Source: Limnoperna fortunei (taxonomy: Eukaryota > Mollusca > Bivalvia > Mytilida > Modiolidae). Taken from it: a DNA stretch of 64,000 bases. The notes under the pieces are model-generated. The model was not told the DNA's origin. It was given only the letters and a program-made list of their open reading frames with translations, and did not search any database. Location: contig OX104124.1 in NCBI GenBank assembly GCA_944474755.1, positions 6,784,437 through 6,848,436 on the forward strand, given 5' to 3'. The stretch's first letter is position 1. Each line of letters begins with the position of its first letter. Below are positions 11,360 through 24,779 of this stretch, in pieces. The translations under genes were made by a program, and so were the position numbers.

Positions 11360-12680
11360 CCTTAATAGTTAATATCGAAAAAACTCATTTCAAATAAAAT
11401 ATAATTCTTAATTATGTTCTAATAATTAAATTACCAGCTTCATCAAATGCGTTCAAGCTGGGTGGAGATAGTATTTCCAGCCACTGCAAATTGACTCATG
11501 TGGTATATTTTCTCCAGCTATCGTTAGGGCGTTTAGAATAACATGTCGAGTGTATACAAGAGAGAGAAGTAGCAGGCGTTATCTGGGTTATGTATGTTAA
11601 TTGATAAGCAAAATATAAAATCACGTGTTGAATTTATTCTTTATGTACCAGATTTTTCAAAATTAAAACCGAGAATTTTTAAAAATAAACTGAATTAATT
11701 CACATTACGCCTTTCCTTTGAATCTGTAATAAATATTTTATTGTGATTTCAAAATTGATGTATTCCTCTGATTAAGTTAATCACAGGTTGAAAAATGTTC
11801 AATATTATTACAACACATTTGTATTAAGATATTGCTTATGTTTCATTTAAAGAAAAAAGTTTTCTTTTGTAAATGTACTGGAAATATGACGGATGACGAT
11901 TGATTTTGCATAAACCGCAAAAATCATTACGTAACCCTTACTGCTGGGCTTTTAAAAATACCGGCGATGATTGACAGATTTTCCATCCAGTTGCTTACTG
12001 ACTGTGACACTGGTAGCAGTCGTTGACAGCTAAAGCCGACTAGCCGTGTCATGGACAACACAATAGAAACAAATTCTGAAGCAAATAATCGTTAAAATTC
12101 AGCCAATGTGTTAAGTTCTTGTAAATTTCTCAAGTAATTAATTCAAAAAGGAGAATAAATTTGCTTAACATGTACTGTTATTTTTCTGCTATGAAAACAA
12201 ACACAACAAAACATGCAATCTTTTAGAAACAAAATCCATAACAAAATCAACATCAGTACATATAGTATGCAACGCTATTTTAACTTATAAAACAAGCAGT
12301 TGTTGGAGGTGACTTTAAACACCGAAAAAGATTTTAAAAAAGCCGAGTTTGACAATCTTGTAAGAAGGCGAGACATTGACAACCGTTTAGTAAAGGTAAA
12401 ACAGTTTCTGTATTTCGTTTCATATGTTATTATGTTATTTTTTTATGTTATTTTCTAATCCATATAGCACTCGCTATGGCGTAACCCAAAATAATGTTTT
12501 CGGTTTTCTTCTGTGCGCAATAGCAAAAATTGAAAATTGGTTTAAATAAATGCATCCGCAATGTGTTTATAAGATTTTCACAACTGGAATCTAATTAAAA
12601 TCATAGAGGATAGAACTTGAAACGTGTCAATATATAATTTTGCTGGAATACACAGGAAAAAAAATCAGAAAAAACTTACC
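11360..12680. other. Intergenic, no gene seen
   Basis: AT-rich, with no frame of note. It holds the second copy of a dispersed repeat at 12010-12080 and otherwise nothing recognisable. Confidence 0.45.
12010..12080. repeat. Dispersed repeat, copy 2 (pairs with 7250-7325)
   Basis: Contains CGTTGACAGCTAAAGCCGAC and CATGGACAACACAA, collinear with the segment at 7250-7325. Confidence 0.5.
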
Positions 12681-12729
12681 TCACATCATTAGTCTAACGG
12701 GTAATGAGAAATCAATTTCTCACTAATGA

Positions 12730-12807
12730 GAGAGCGTGGTACCTATTTTTAGCAGGTTGAGATATCCTTATCTCAACCTGTGGGTGAGATAAGAATTTCA
12801 CGCTCCT
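12730..12807. repeat. Nested hairpin
   Basis: Perfect 12-bp stem CAGGTTGAGATA / TATCTCAACCTG (12753-12764 and 12769-12780) with a 4-base loop, enclosed by GAGCGTG (12732) and CACGCTC (12799). TTTCTCACTAAT just to the left is repeated inverted near 13085, so the hairpin may be part of a larger palindromic element reaching about 13260. Confidence 0.7.
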
Positions 12808-13099
12808 TTTCCCGTAAAAATGTATTGTGACGTCAACTGTCGGTTCAGCAATAAAAATTATAAAATATTTGCTTTAGTTGTGTTGGTTTACTATGCCTTT
12901 TTAAATATTAACATGAAAACAACATATCTGAGCTTCCATGACCCAATTTATGCCACAATATGACAGCAGTAAACATCAAAACAAACACGGTGACGCACCA
13001 TGTGTAAACTGGAGATTACGTTCAGGGTAGATAACTCTATTTGTTGACATCTTTCAACAGAACAGAACTGGATTTTTTAAACGAATTAGTGAGAAATAG

Positions 13100-13257
13100 A
13101 ATCAAACACTGGTGGTTCGGCAAGACGGGAAAATCTCAGACACCCGCGTGAAAGATTTCTTTTGGTCTCCAACTCGGCAGAGCCTCGTTGGAGACCAGAA
13201 ATCTTTTCACTTGGGTGTCTGAGATTTTCCCGTCTTGCCCTCCCACCGGTGTTAGAT
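13100..13257. repeat. Foldback element with about 65-bp arms
   Basis: Left arm from AACACTGGTGG (13105) through GCAAGACGGGAAAATCTCAG to GGTCTCCAA (13172). The right arm (about 13188-13253) is its inverse, with a few mismatches and a small indel. The loop is about 15 bases. The structure is that of a foldback or short palindromic DNA element. No coding capacity. Confidence 0.8.
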
Positions 13258-13259
13258 CC

Positions 13260-15190
13260 TATATGTCTAAAATTCTAAATGTTTTAATCAATAATGTTCA
13301 ATAAAAACAATTTCCCATTTAAACGCGTCTGGGTGTTCACTTGACTTTTAGTAACTCATCTGCAATATTATTGTGATCAACTTTGATTAGAAAAAACTGG
13401 ATTACCCGTTGAGAACTCTGACAGCAGGAAAACTGCACTTTATCAAGTTATGTTTTATGTCAAGCAAAATCACATTGTTGATACGCCCGTGATCAATAGT
13501 AGATGGCTTAAAACTTGTACTTATTGGCTAGAAGACCCCTCGAGTCTAAGTTAAAATATTTTTTTTCAATATCAGAATTCTTTTTGTTAATTGGTTCTTT
13601 CATTGTGGCATACTTTTAGTTGGGTAGTAAAAATATTATGTGCAACCATAACTCCAACGATAATCACTAACAAGTTTCTCAAATTTCATATACAAGCGCT
13701 ACACATATTGCAAACTTAATTTACGTTTTGTCAGACGCTAGGAAGAATGATCTCAAAGTTCTACTTTCAGACCGATATTGCCATATTTCATATATAGCCC
13801 AGCTAATAATGTTTTATAACAAGATGCCAAATAATACTCACAAAACTATAGTAAGTCACATACCGTACAATCTAAATGCTAGAAGTACCGACATCCGTAT
13901 CTAAATTGTCCTCTTATCTAAGAGAAAAAATGCATCAAAACTATTTCTAATGCTCGTATACAAACTTGAAGTCTGATAATGAAAACCGTGTTTTATTTCA
14001 AAGACTATTTATTAACACAGAGCTAGTCTTCATGACAGGGTCTCCTTTAAAGGGAATAAATATATTGTTTTGGTATAAGTAATATTATTTTCTAATCTTA
14101 AATTTAGAACTATGAACTATTGTGTAATGTTGAAATTTAATGGATGATTCTTCTAAATATTATATCAAATCAGTGCGTGTTTGATTGTGCCTGTTGTAAT
14201 ATATGAAAATCACATATAACTCATGATAAAAGACAGCTCAAGCAATTAAATTAAATTTTTCCACACTCTACACTTCTGGCCAAAGGTTGCTTATTCTCTC
14301 AAGAGATTTTGGTTTTTATTTATATAATCATATAAATATTACAAAAATTACTGCAACTGAAAACCACAACAATGACCGCATCGAAAATAATATTGTGAAC
14401 ATAAATTCATTTATTTGATGTTAATGAAATTAGTAGAGACATAGTGGCAAAACAAAAACTAGGACGTTGATGATTTTTCTGTATGGGTAAAAGATCAATA
14501 GTTTAATTCAAAGACCAAAAGTATAAGCTTTTTTTTAAAATCCTTTAATTAGTACTTTATTAAGGTCCATCTGAGGTGGTGATCCTATATCGCCTACGAT
14601 TTATAACTCTATGGACTTCGGTTTTTCAATTATGAAGTTTCCATTTCTAAGCAGTAACATATCCAGAGTACATGTATTTACTTTCTTATTCCATCGATAC
14701 TCTTCATCCTACTCTTGCCAGAGAGATGCTTTACATTGGGGGGGAGGGGGTTGTTATCTGTCGACAGCAAAGATACTAGGACAAGTATATGAATTTCCCA
14801 CTTTAAACTTTAAACCATGTAATTGTAATTGCCAACACGATTTGGTTGATCGGAATCAATTTAGGTATTTATTTTGAGATACATCTTTAATCACGAGATA
14901 TACTGGCACACTTTAAAAAAAATTTCTTTACACCGCTATAAAGTTAACGATCTCTATATTAACGTTAACGGACTATATCATGGAATATTTTTAAAGACAT
15001 CTCAGACAAAAATAAAATATCAAGTTTTAACATGTTGTTATCGTCATCAATATCACACATTTTTTACATAAAAGACAAAGAAAACTTGGCATCTATATAG
15101 ACTGGTAACAGCTTTTTAATTTGTCTGTATTTGTGTTCTTTCCTAATGTAATTGATTTTACTTATATCGCATGTTTGTATTATGGTTTTT
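13260..15190. other. Intergenic, no gene seen
   Basis: AT-rich sequence without a supported gene. A G-rich run lies at about 14740-14752. The frames at 14611-15071 have no recognisable domain. Confidence 0.45.
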
Positions 15191-15194
15191 CATC

Positions 15195-16570
15195 AATTTC
15201 AGCAATTTTTCAGCTATACCATGGTCCTGCACAATTAAGGTAAAAGTAGCGCATTCTTTTTCCACATGTGACAGTTAAATTTGCAACTCCAGTATGAAAA
15301 CGCTGATGATCAATAGTAAATGACGGCGTACAGATACTGGCAAGGCGAATGAATCTATCTTATAACGCGACGATCTACTCTGACTTTTACTCAAAAACGC
15401 CTGAAAAGCAATCTAAGCAATTGCTGACTAAAAGCCTTCAAATTTCATTGGTTCGCGACATTGAGATTAACCCGCTGAAACCAGAGAAGTGTCTATACAC
15501 ATAGTCACAATTGTTAGTTATTACAAGTAACTTAGCTGATTTAAATGCACTCGAAAGCTTTTTCTATGTTGCATATAAACCACCTAACGTAGGCGTACTC
15601 GATTTAAACGCTGTTGTAAAACACAAATAGAAAAAAAGGCATCTAGCATCAAAGAATTTTATGGTTGGTTGCATTTTCCTTAAAGTTCTGTATTTCCAGG
15701 TGTAAACGTTTGATACATATTTGTAATCATGGAACTGAAATTGACCTTTGGTTGTATTATGGTATGCGGACAACGTTCGGTAAATAACCACTCGGTATAT
15801 GCCGCAGTCAAATGTAAAGCCTAGTTCTACAGTGTCTTTTTGCAAAAAATGTATTTGTCCTTAAGTATGTATTTACGATTGTTTTATCATGTTGTGGTAT
15901 ATTCTGTTTTACATATTATATTCTGTTATAAAATAAAATTCGTGAAACGTTATCATATGTCTGTTGAAGGTATATGTTGTCTGTTTTGTCAAATACGAGC
16001 AATTAATTGGAAATCGATATATTTATAATCTGCGTTATAATTTATAGAGCCACGCGTAAAAAACGTATAGTGAAATACAAAGAGTAGGGTTAAATAAAAT
16101 CTGATTGATATTTCATTTAATAAATGCTTCACAGACACCCCCGTCGCTGCTATAATTCTCCAATTCAACCGTAAATTAACTCTTTTGACGAATTCTGTAA
16201 CATGTTGAATTATTGAGAAATTTCAGCGTTTGATGTCATTATACAAATTGAAGATCAGTTTGTTTATTGCTGACAAATATAAATTTCAATATCGTAAAAT
16301 ATGAAAACACAAAACTTTTTTCCGCGGAATTAGAACCGCCATAAAACTCAATCGTATAAGATTTTATCTATAATGATTGAATTTATATAAGAATACAATC
16401 GACACAATAAACAATTCAATGATTCATTCAGTTTTGTTTACTGTCCTTCTAAAATCATATTCTTAGAAACGTTATTGACAATTTGTCAAGGAAAGTGTTC
16501 TATATATTATATCCGGTCTCAGTATAATTATGGTCAACTTTTGTCACATTACAATGGTTAAATATTAAAG
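15195..16570. repeat. Local duplication, copy A
   Basis: Two blocks match 16670-17165 in order and orientation. Block 1, about 15195-15610, contains a degenerate SINE tail (TTTTTCAGCTATACC), then ATTACAAGTAACTTAGCTGA, and CACCTAACGTAGGCGTACT. Block 2, about 16420-16570, contains GACAATTTGTCAAGGAAAGTGTTC and TATGGTCAACTT. About 800 bases between the blocks in copy A are absent from copy B. Divergence is substantial, so this is an old duplication or two old copies of one long repeat. Confidence 0.6.
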
Positions 16571-16669
16571 ATTTTATATATGAAAGATCAAATGTCCATC
16601 AATATTAGTTGTAACAGCTAATTTAGTTTTTATAATTATGTCCTTTTATAACTTAATTACTAGTAGTTT

Positions 16670-17165
16670 CACTTTTACGCCCCTTTAAGCATTTTTTCAG
16701 CTGTATCAAAGCGTCAAGTTTGTATTGGAGATGAAGCAGGAGTACTATTAACTTTTATTGTAGTTCAGAAACGACTGACTAAGCAATGTAAGCTATTGTT
16801 GAATAAACAATTCCAATGGGCATTGATTCGAGAAAGTATTTTTACACATTAGCACAATGATGGTTATTACAAGCAACCTAGCTGATTTAAGTGCATTCGA
16901 TGTGTATAGTTTTAAGCGTCTTTTATATATTGCGTCTAAACCACTGAACATAGGCATACTTGATTTAATTGGCTTTTCTTCATTGACTCATAATACACAA
17001 TCAAATTATTCATTCGATTTGTGTTAATTTCTTTCTACAAACAATACCCGTAGATTTTTGTAGGAAAAGTTATTCACGATTTGTCAAAGATAATGTTCAA
17101 TAGAGTGTATCTATTATAAGTATTACTATGGTCAATTTCTATCATATGGCAATACTTCTATCTCA
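16670..17165. repeat. Local duplication, copy B
   Basis: Collinear with 15195-16570: SINE tail (TTTTTCAGCTGTATC near 16690), TATTACAAGCAACCTAGCTG, AACCACTGAACATAGGCATACT, then ACGATTTGTCAAAGATAATGTTC and TATGGTCAATTT. It is shorter than copy A, either because it lacks the inserted middle segment or because that segment was deleted. Confidence 0.6.
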
Positions 17166-17169
17166 TCAT

Positions 17170-20100
17170 CAAATGCTGTTATTGAACAAGGTCAATTTTC
17201 CGTGCCTAATGATAGTATGAAATATTGCAATCTTGTTTTTAAACTTTTTGTAGTCTATATTAGTTACATTTAACAAACATATTTGTAAAAATAAATGTAC
17301 AATAGTTGCTTATATAGAGGGCATGGACAAGGCAACGTGACTGCACAAGGGAGATCGCCTGAAACATTGATAATGTCCGAGCAAAGGCGATGACATTATC
17401 GATATTTAAAGAAATATTATATTGTATTTGCAATTTATATGTATTTTATATGTGTAAACTTACGGTTTATTGTAAAATATGAAAGATATGAGAGCTGTCA
17501 AACTTCGTAAAAAGTAATCATATTTAGGGTATAAGCCAAAACGTCTTTTATTTTTTATTTTTTAAGATTAAAGTCAAAATAATTAACAAGATGCCAGCTA
17601 TAATAAATGAATACCGCATCTTCATTTTTTAAAATTACAATGTGTTGTTTCTTTATTAAAGTTTTTACGCCGCTATTTGTAAATTTTGCTCAATAATATC
17701 AGAAAGATTAGAGAATTACACCATGTAAACTCAGTGTTAAAGTCATTTATCTTGTCTTGGTCTTAATAAACCACCCAAAAATAATATGGTTTTACTCTAC
17801 TGATTGAAAACTATAAAATAGCCGAATGTTCTGCCTTGTATTGCATACATGTCATTCAGGCTGCTACCGAAAACCACCGTATGCTAAAACGAATTCTAAA
17901 TTATTTACTACGATGTGTTAGCAAGAAATTATGCGTAACCCACATTCATATTTCTTTATAGATTATTGATATAGGTTATGTTTTTGCTGTACAACGTAGC
18001 AATGCTTTACTGAGACATTCTATTTGCTTACCTGTTTGGATACCAGCCAATGTATGCTTTTATTGGCAGTAACAATATCACAGAACACATTTTCGTCTTC
18101 TGTGTCTAAAAACTAAATGAACAAAACACAAGGTGATGACGAAATAAGTTATGTCATGGCTAATTACCAGGTATTTATATCGTTTCATTCAGTTTTAGAC
18201 AACAATCAATCAATCGGTTTTTGAAAGGGCAAAGTTTAATAAGATCTTTAAGCTTTGTTTTAAGTTTCATGAAGGATAAAATGTCATCAAAGATCCCAAG
18301 GTTAATAGAATTTACTATGCCAGAAAGTTATTTATTGTCTATTAGGATACTATCCGCATCCATTAATATCTGTAGATTTTTTTAACAATAATGCTGTCAC
18401 CGTTATCATTTTCATTCAGTGGGCAGATTAAGATTACAATATTTCTTATATTCTTTCTTTCATACTCTAGACTTCCACTAGACGTTTTGAAAAATATCGA
18501 TTTTTTGATAGACGTGCAAAAAGCATGATTTGGGTGAAAATTGCGATAATAAAATGTAGTTTGTAAATTATAAGGACTGAAAACTTACTTTTATGTGTAA
18601 GTTAAGAAATCTTGTTTATACATCCATAAATCCCTTTAAAACGATGTTTAATTTGATAATATAAGTGGTTTTGTACATGTACTGTGTCCGTCCTTTAATA
18701 TGAGCTGCAGGTTCTTTTCTGTTGAATGTTGCACATTTCGTGGAACTTGTTTCAGTAAAGGCCAACATAAGAAATAAGGATTATAGTAATTTAAACACAT
18801 TGTTACCACTTATATCTGATTTTTATCAATATTAAAACATGTTCATTCATGCGTGTCTTTGTTGTTTTTTTTTTTTTTTTTTTTTTTTTGGCCAAACATC
18901 CCTTCTCGACATAGTAGTAATTTGGAATTCAAATCCTAACCTTATTAACATTTTTTTAAGGCACAACTTTCGTCAAAGTGTCCAATATACTTTTCTTATT
19001 GATCCGCATAAATGTGTTAACTTAAACAAGAAATGCATACGTGTGAGAAAGGCAACTCACCAATTAAAACATTCTTTGAAAAACAAATCAATTACAGAAG
19101 GTATAAGGTAGCGTCGAGGAACTACGTATAAACAATATGTAACCAAACAGCAACACAGAATGACACAACGTAAAGTAAAGTATTTTTGCTTGATATATAT
19201 ATGTTTTTGGATATATGGTTTTCATGGATACGATAAGTAAGAAAGATTATATAAACTTATTTATACACTTTTGATATGCTATGTCGTTTAGTTGTTGCAA
19301 CTTCCAATTCATTTTACCTCCGCTACAAGAGTGAGGAGAGGTATATAAGAATTGCAATGTCTGTTCGTTACGCCTAGGGCTAGCAATTCCTTATCCGCAA
19401 CTATTTTGTTACATAAATTGTCTGTTTCCCTTATAAACTCAAACTCCTCATATTTCATTTTTTAACATTTTTTCCTTGCGAACCCGTCTCGTATGCGCAC
19501 CTCCTTCTTTCCAAATGGAATCTAATGTATTTTGAATGGAGTTAGTTATTGTACATTTTGATCGAGACGATATATGGAATTTCTCATAGCAAAATATGAA
19601 CAACCATGAAAATTAAATTTTGTTGTATACTTTTTAACTAGATTAGCTGTGTGTATTGCCAGAAGTGCTATAGTACAAAGATCGATTATCATAGTTTTTC
19701 TTGGGTTTCATGCATCTTGTAATTTCTGCTAAATGCTTTATGTGTTTCGATTCGTTCAAGCAGATAATTGAATTATAATGTAGAATATTACGTTTGTACG
19801 CTCGTTTCTTACAAGAATTTGTCTTATAAGAATTTGTTCATAAAAACAGTCCATCTGCAGCAAAAAGTTTAAATATAAATTATTAACAATATTATACTGG
19901 GAATCAAAAGATAAAGAAGAACAAACATGTTTTTCTCATCGCCCACAGTTAATACTATATTTTGATACTATATTTAAGTTCTATAGATACAAAGTGATAT
20001 TTTGCACGCATGAAAATTTGTGGTTTTCAAAAATTTGTTAAACTACTATTCTAGTGCAAACTGCCACTCTAGTATTTGGACTCTCATTACATCATAATTG

Positions 20101-22260
20101 ATAATTGTGTTGAACTCAATAAGTTTTTGACTGAAAGCTGAACTTTGTTGTTTATTCTTGCCTTTGTTATGAATGAAATTTCAAGTTTAAAAGTCATGTT
20201 CTTGTATTCCAGTAATATTTATTAAAATTCAAATAGCATCAGATGTTTTTAAAATTAAAATGAAATAGGGAGGTCCTTTACTGTAGAGATTCGACTGTCA
20301 AGACTAAAGTTGATGCATGTAGATCGTATGTTGATATTGGTTCTGCTACACCTTACCTTCATTTTATCTGTACATGTGGTTCCAACAAAACAACATTGGC
20401 ATAATCAAAAGCTATATCATTCACAATATTTTGCAACCTGCTTTTAAGAAAAGGCTTCTGTAATCCAAAACCTTAAGTAAATTTATGATTTCTTAGCAAA
20501 GAAAGTTTTCCCATAGGTTCAATTATTACTATTGGCCCCAGACGTAGCCGAGCTCAGAAGTTGTACAGAGGGAAACACTTTCTATTACCCGTATTACCCG
20601 GTAAAACAGTTATTATCCATTTTATTTTCCGGATAGAACAACAAACACTGACTGAAAGCAAAAATTGTTAACAAATTTTTAAATTGTACCAGGAAGGTAG
20701 CTTGTAACCTGAATATAAAAACTTGCTGGTCAATAGCTCTCAAGACTATTTACCGGTCGAAAAGACATTGCTAAAAATAGCGAGTTGCTTACATTGCAGT
20801 CAATAGTTTGTTGCCGGGCAGTTCTGAAAACTATTGACGGGGCAAACAAAAAATGTGACTTGGTGTAGATGTAAATTCTATGCAATTTATATGGGATGTA
20901 ATTTATATACTGGGCTATTTATGTAGCCGGGTCAGTAGAGCAACACAAATTAAAGGTTCAGGATGATTTATTATCAACTTCGTTATAAATCCTAAAAGTA
21001 CACAAATAACAATACATAAATACAATTACAAGACAAGTGTACGAATAACAATAATAGTCATATGTTAAAATAGTACAAATAAGTTGTTTTCTATCGGATG
21101 AAAACCAATCGAAATATTAACTCTAATAAAAGTAAACTCTTTACAAAATAATAGTTTCATTGGTTTTAACTTACGAAGTATAAATCGGTGTGATTCAATA
21201 CATAAGTATTTATAAGTAAACAATTACACAACATGTAAATACTATCCACTTGACAAGTACCCAAACAATTATAAGACAATACAATTAAAAAACATAGAAA
21301 CACTGATCTTACCATGTATCACTGCATAATCGGACTCAATCAATAAATAAAACTCTAATAAATATAATGAAGAATGATTTATATAATAATGATAAGGATT
21401 AAACAATATGAAATTATATAGTTCGTCAACCAAAAACTACTAGATTCACCAATAATTTAAGTACATATTAAACTTGGCATTATAAATCATTTTGTATCTG
21501 AACCCATTGTAAATATCAATTTTAAATTAAAACATTTTTCAATTATAAACTCTTACTCTGTTTCAATCAAAAATCACACTTATTCTCAGATTCATACTAA
21601 AAGATTTTTAAGAAGGAAATTACAGATTACAGAAGTGTTAAAAACTGACCTGATTAGAATAAATTATTCATCCAGAAGTATTGTTCCAAAAATATGTTTG
21701 TTATAGGTTAATGTCTTCGGGATGTTGAAAAGCGTAAATTTTAAAATGTCAACATCAGACCAAGAACTACAAATATGACTATGCCAGCCAATAGAAAACA
21801 GATATTAGGAAATACAGTACTGAACAGGGTTAAGATACCAAAGAAACTACTAGAAATAGAAATACAGTACAGACTAGAGTTAACGTGTCAAAGTAGATAA
21901 CTTTGTCTCATTAAGAAGAAATGGTCAATTAGTCAATCAGTCAAAGAAATAAACACAGCTATTTAATATCAATAGGACTGAAATATAAAATCAATATTAT
22001 TATAAAACACTCTACCACATTTATATCAGTTCTATTTGTATTGAACTATGAACATACACAACAATGAAGGCATACATAAACTATTTTGTTTTCATGCTGG
22101 CGTTTTTAGTTTCTCGTTTGCTTTGATGCGTGTAAATATATATTTACTCCATAAGCAAAATGGAATAAATTAACCAACTATAACATGGTGTGCTTTAAAG
22201 TGGGTTGAAAATTGTGTTTTGTGCATCAGATTAAAAGTTCAAAATTAATTCGCTATTTTA
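17170..22260. other. Gene desert of about 5 kb
   Basis: No supported gene on either strand. A run of about 26 T lies at 18863-18889, possibly the poly(A) end of a minus-strand retroposed sequence, but nothing recognisable adjoins it. GATAATGTC and GACATTATC face each other near 17370-17400. The remainder is AT-rich with scattered short repeats. Confidence 0.45.
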
Positions 22261-22272
22261 ATCTTTTTACAG

Positions 22273-22418
22273 AGTATATGGGGTGCTTCGTAGATAAATC
22301 ACCTCCTTTCAGGACACTTCCTGTATTTGAACTTAAGTATGATCCTTTAATGACAAATGAAAAGTGTGCGATGTTTTGCTGTTCTAGCTCATCGATAATC
22401 ACATTCTTTGGGACAGAG
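22273..22418 (+). CDS. WSC-domain exon, partial gene
   Basis: An internal exon by splice signals: CTTTTTACAG ends at 22272 and GTATTT starts at 22419. It enters in phase 1 and leaves in phase 0. The product begins YMGCFVDKSPPFRTLP and continues with MTNEKCAMFCCSS and FFGTE. This is the first two thirds of a WSC domain (start YxGCYxD, then T-x-E-x-C-x-x-x-C, then the FxGTE strand), a carbohydrate-binding Cys-rich module found in secreted or membrane proteins. The closing ECxCG segment should be on the next exon but was not found downstream. It could belong to a larger gene whose other exons I cannot recognise, or be an orphan from a decayed gene. Confidence 0.5.
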
Positions 22419-22431
22419 GTATTTATATGTA

Positions 22432-22617
22432 GCAAAAATTAATATAAAAGTCTAGAAGAAAATTGCAACCATACAAATGACGGTGTTTTGGACAAGACTA
22501 TAGACATAGACTGATTAAAGAATGGCCGTAATCATTGAGTGTCAATATAAATAAATGACTTAAACAAGTAGTAAAATATTGATCTTGAACATTCTCACTT
22601 AAACTGAACATAAAACG
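22432..22617. repeat. Direct repeat, copy 1 (pairs with 23716-23903)
   Basis: About 180 bases collinear with 23716-23903. Shared strings include GTCTAGAAGA, ACAAATGACGGTGTTT, GTCAATATAAATAAATGAC and AACTGAACA. The two copies bracket the palindromic element 22651-23544 and the TA tract. Confidence 0.75.
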
Positions 22618-22650
22618 TTTATACATTACCCAAATATATATATAAATATA

Positions 22651-23647
<997 letters not shown>

Positions 23648-23715
23648 CAGTCTAAAGAGTCTCCCAACCAGTAAGCCTATTAAATATCGGATCGACAAAC
23701 ATGACGATACAGCAT

Positions 23716-23903
23716 AAACAAAAAATTATATACAAGTCTAGAAGATTATGCAACGATACAAATGACGGTGTTTCGTGTCAAAAATTTGGATAAAGACTGA
23801 CCAACGAATGGCCTTAGTCATTGAATGTCAATATAAATAAATGACGTAAACAAGTCATAACATATTGATCTTAAACTTTCTCATTTCAAACTGAACACAA
23901 AAT
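23716..23903. repeat. Direct repeat, copy 2 (pairs with 22432-22617)
   Basis: Same order of shared strings as the left copy, with about 15 to 20 percent differences by eye. It adjoins the next palindromic element, which begins at about 23920. Confidence 0.75.
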
Positions 23904-23919
23904 AGTTGCTTTTCTAGTA

Positions 23920-24276
23920 CGCCAGCCGCGGACGTGCCATGCTGTTACTTGGCGTTGCTCAAATATTCCAACAAGATGTAATCAAAATTACCAGGTTGAC
24001 ATATTCATTACGCCAGACGCGCGTTTCGTCTACTTAAGACTCATCAGTGGAGTTTAACTCTAAATACTTAAAGTATTTTTCATTTGGTGATGGAATAATA
24101 TAAGACCACTGGTTGGTAGACTCTTTACACTTTTATATAATATTTTGAAATACCTGTATTGTGCTTTTTCACGATCCCAGTGGACTTATATTATTCATTT
24201 TTATATTATATTATAATATTAATATATTATATTTGAGCAACGCCAAGTAACAGCACGACACGTCCGCTGCTGGCTA
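23920..24276. mobile_element. Palindromic short DNA element with about 45-bp inverted ends
   Basis: The left end (GCCAGCCGCGGACGTGCCAT, then GCTGTTACTTGGCGTTGCTC, through 23965) is inverted at 24230-24274 with about four mismatches. The interior holds CGCCAGACGCGCGTTTCGTC followed by AGACTCATCAGTGG, a string I recognise from memory as highly repetitive in bivalve genomes. No coding frame. The AT-rich right interior (TATTATAATATTAATATATT) resembles a target-like spacer. Confidence 0.72.
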
Positions 24277-24575
24277 TTTACGCAGTAAACTTCATTGTAA
24301 AACAACAGCCCAAAGAAACAGAACGGTATACAAGTAGGCATCTTTCTTGTAGTTCAATGGCATGACGTTGAAATTCCAAAAATTGATTGGTATATCAGTT
24401 TTAAGTTTTGCAGGTGGATGATTGTTGTGACACAAAGATGAAGTTAAACAATTACCAATGTAAAAGTTAAGTTAGTTTATTGATACATGGATTTGTTCAC
24501 CTCGTCGACAGTGTATTGTGTCTATTGTTTATAACAAGACATGATCATGCTATTGTAACCGTGTTTTTCAGGTAG

Positions 24576-24776
24576 TCAAGTTTCCTGCTATTGATCATTG
24601 GGTCTGTCATTCATCACAATCCAACTGCTGTGCCTAAGATATTCGAATATATGTCAACGCCTCATATTTGTTTCTATGCGATAAAGGAAATAGACATCGA
24701 CGAACAAATCACATGTAACTATGAGAATGTTCGCGGATTATTAGCGACTCAAAATAGTCTATACCCAATAATATAA
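24576..24776 (+). pseudogene. SET-domain C-terminal fragment, KMT5A-like
   Basis: A 67-codon segment reads VIHHNPTAVPKIF, then PHICFYAIKEIDIDEQITCN. It aligns with the SET core: the NHS-type substrate loop (here IHHNP), then a strand plus A-x-x-x-I and the ITxxYE/G box, as in KMT5A-type lysine methyltransferases. The conserved Asn-His-Ser is changed and the catalytic Tyr region reads CNYEN, so methyltransferase activity is doubtful. TTTTTCAGGTAG precedes it; the second AG (24574-24575) gives an in-frame exon start, whereas the first would leave a stop. It ends at TAA. No N-terminal SET or pre-SET exon was found. Confidence 0.45.
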
Positions 24777-24779
24777 CCA

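Noticed and set aside
18839..19111. 90-codon frame starting at a Phe run
   Set aside because: It depends on the poly-T tract; the remainder has no recognisable domain.
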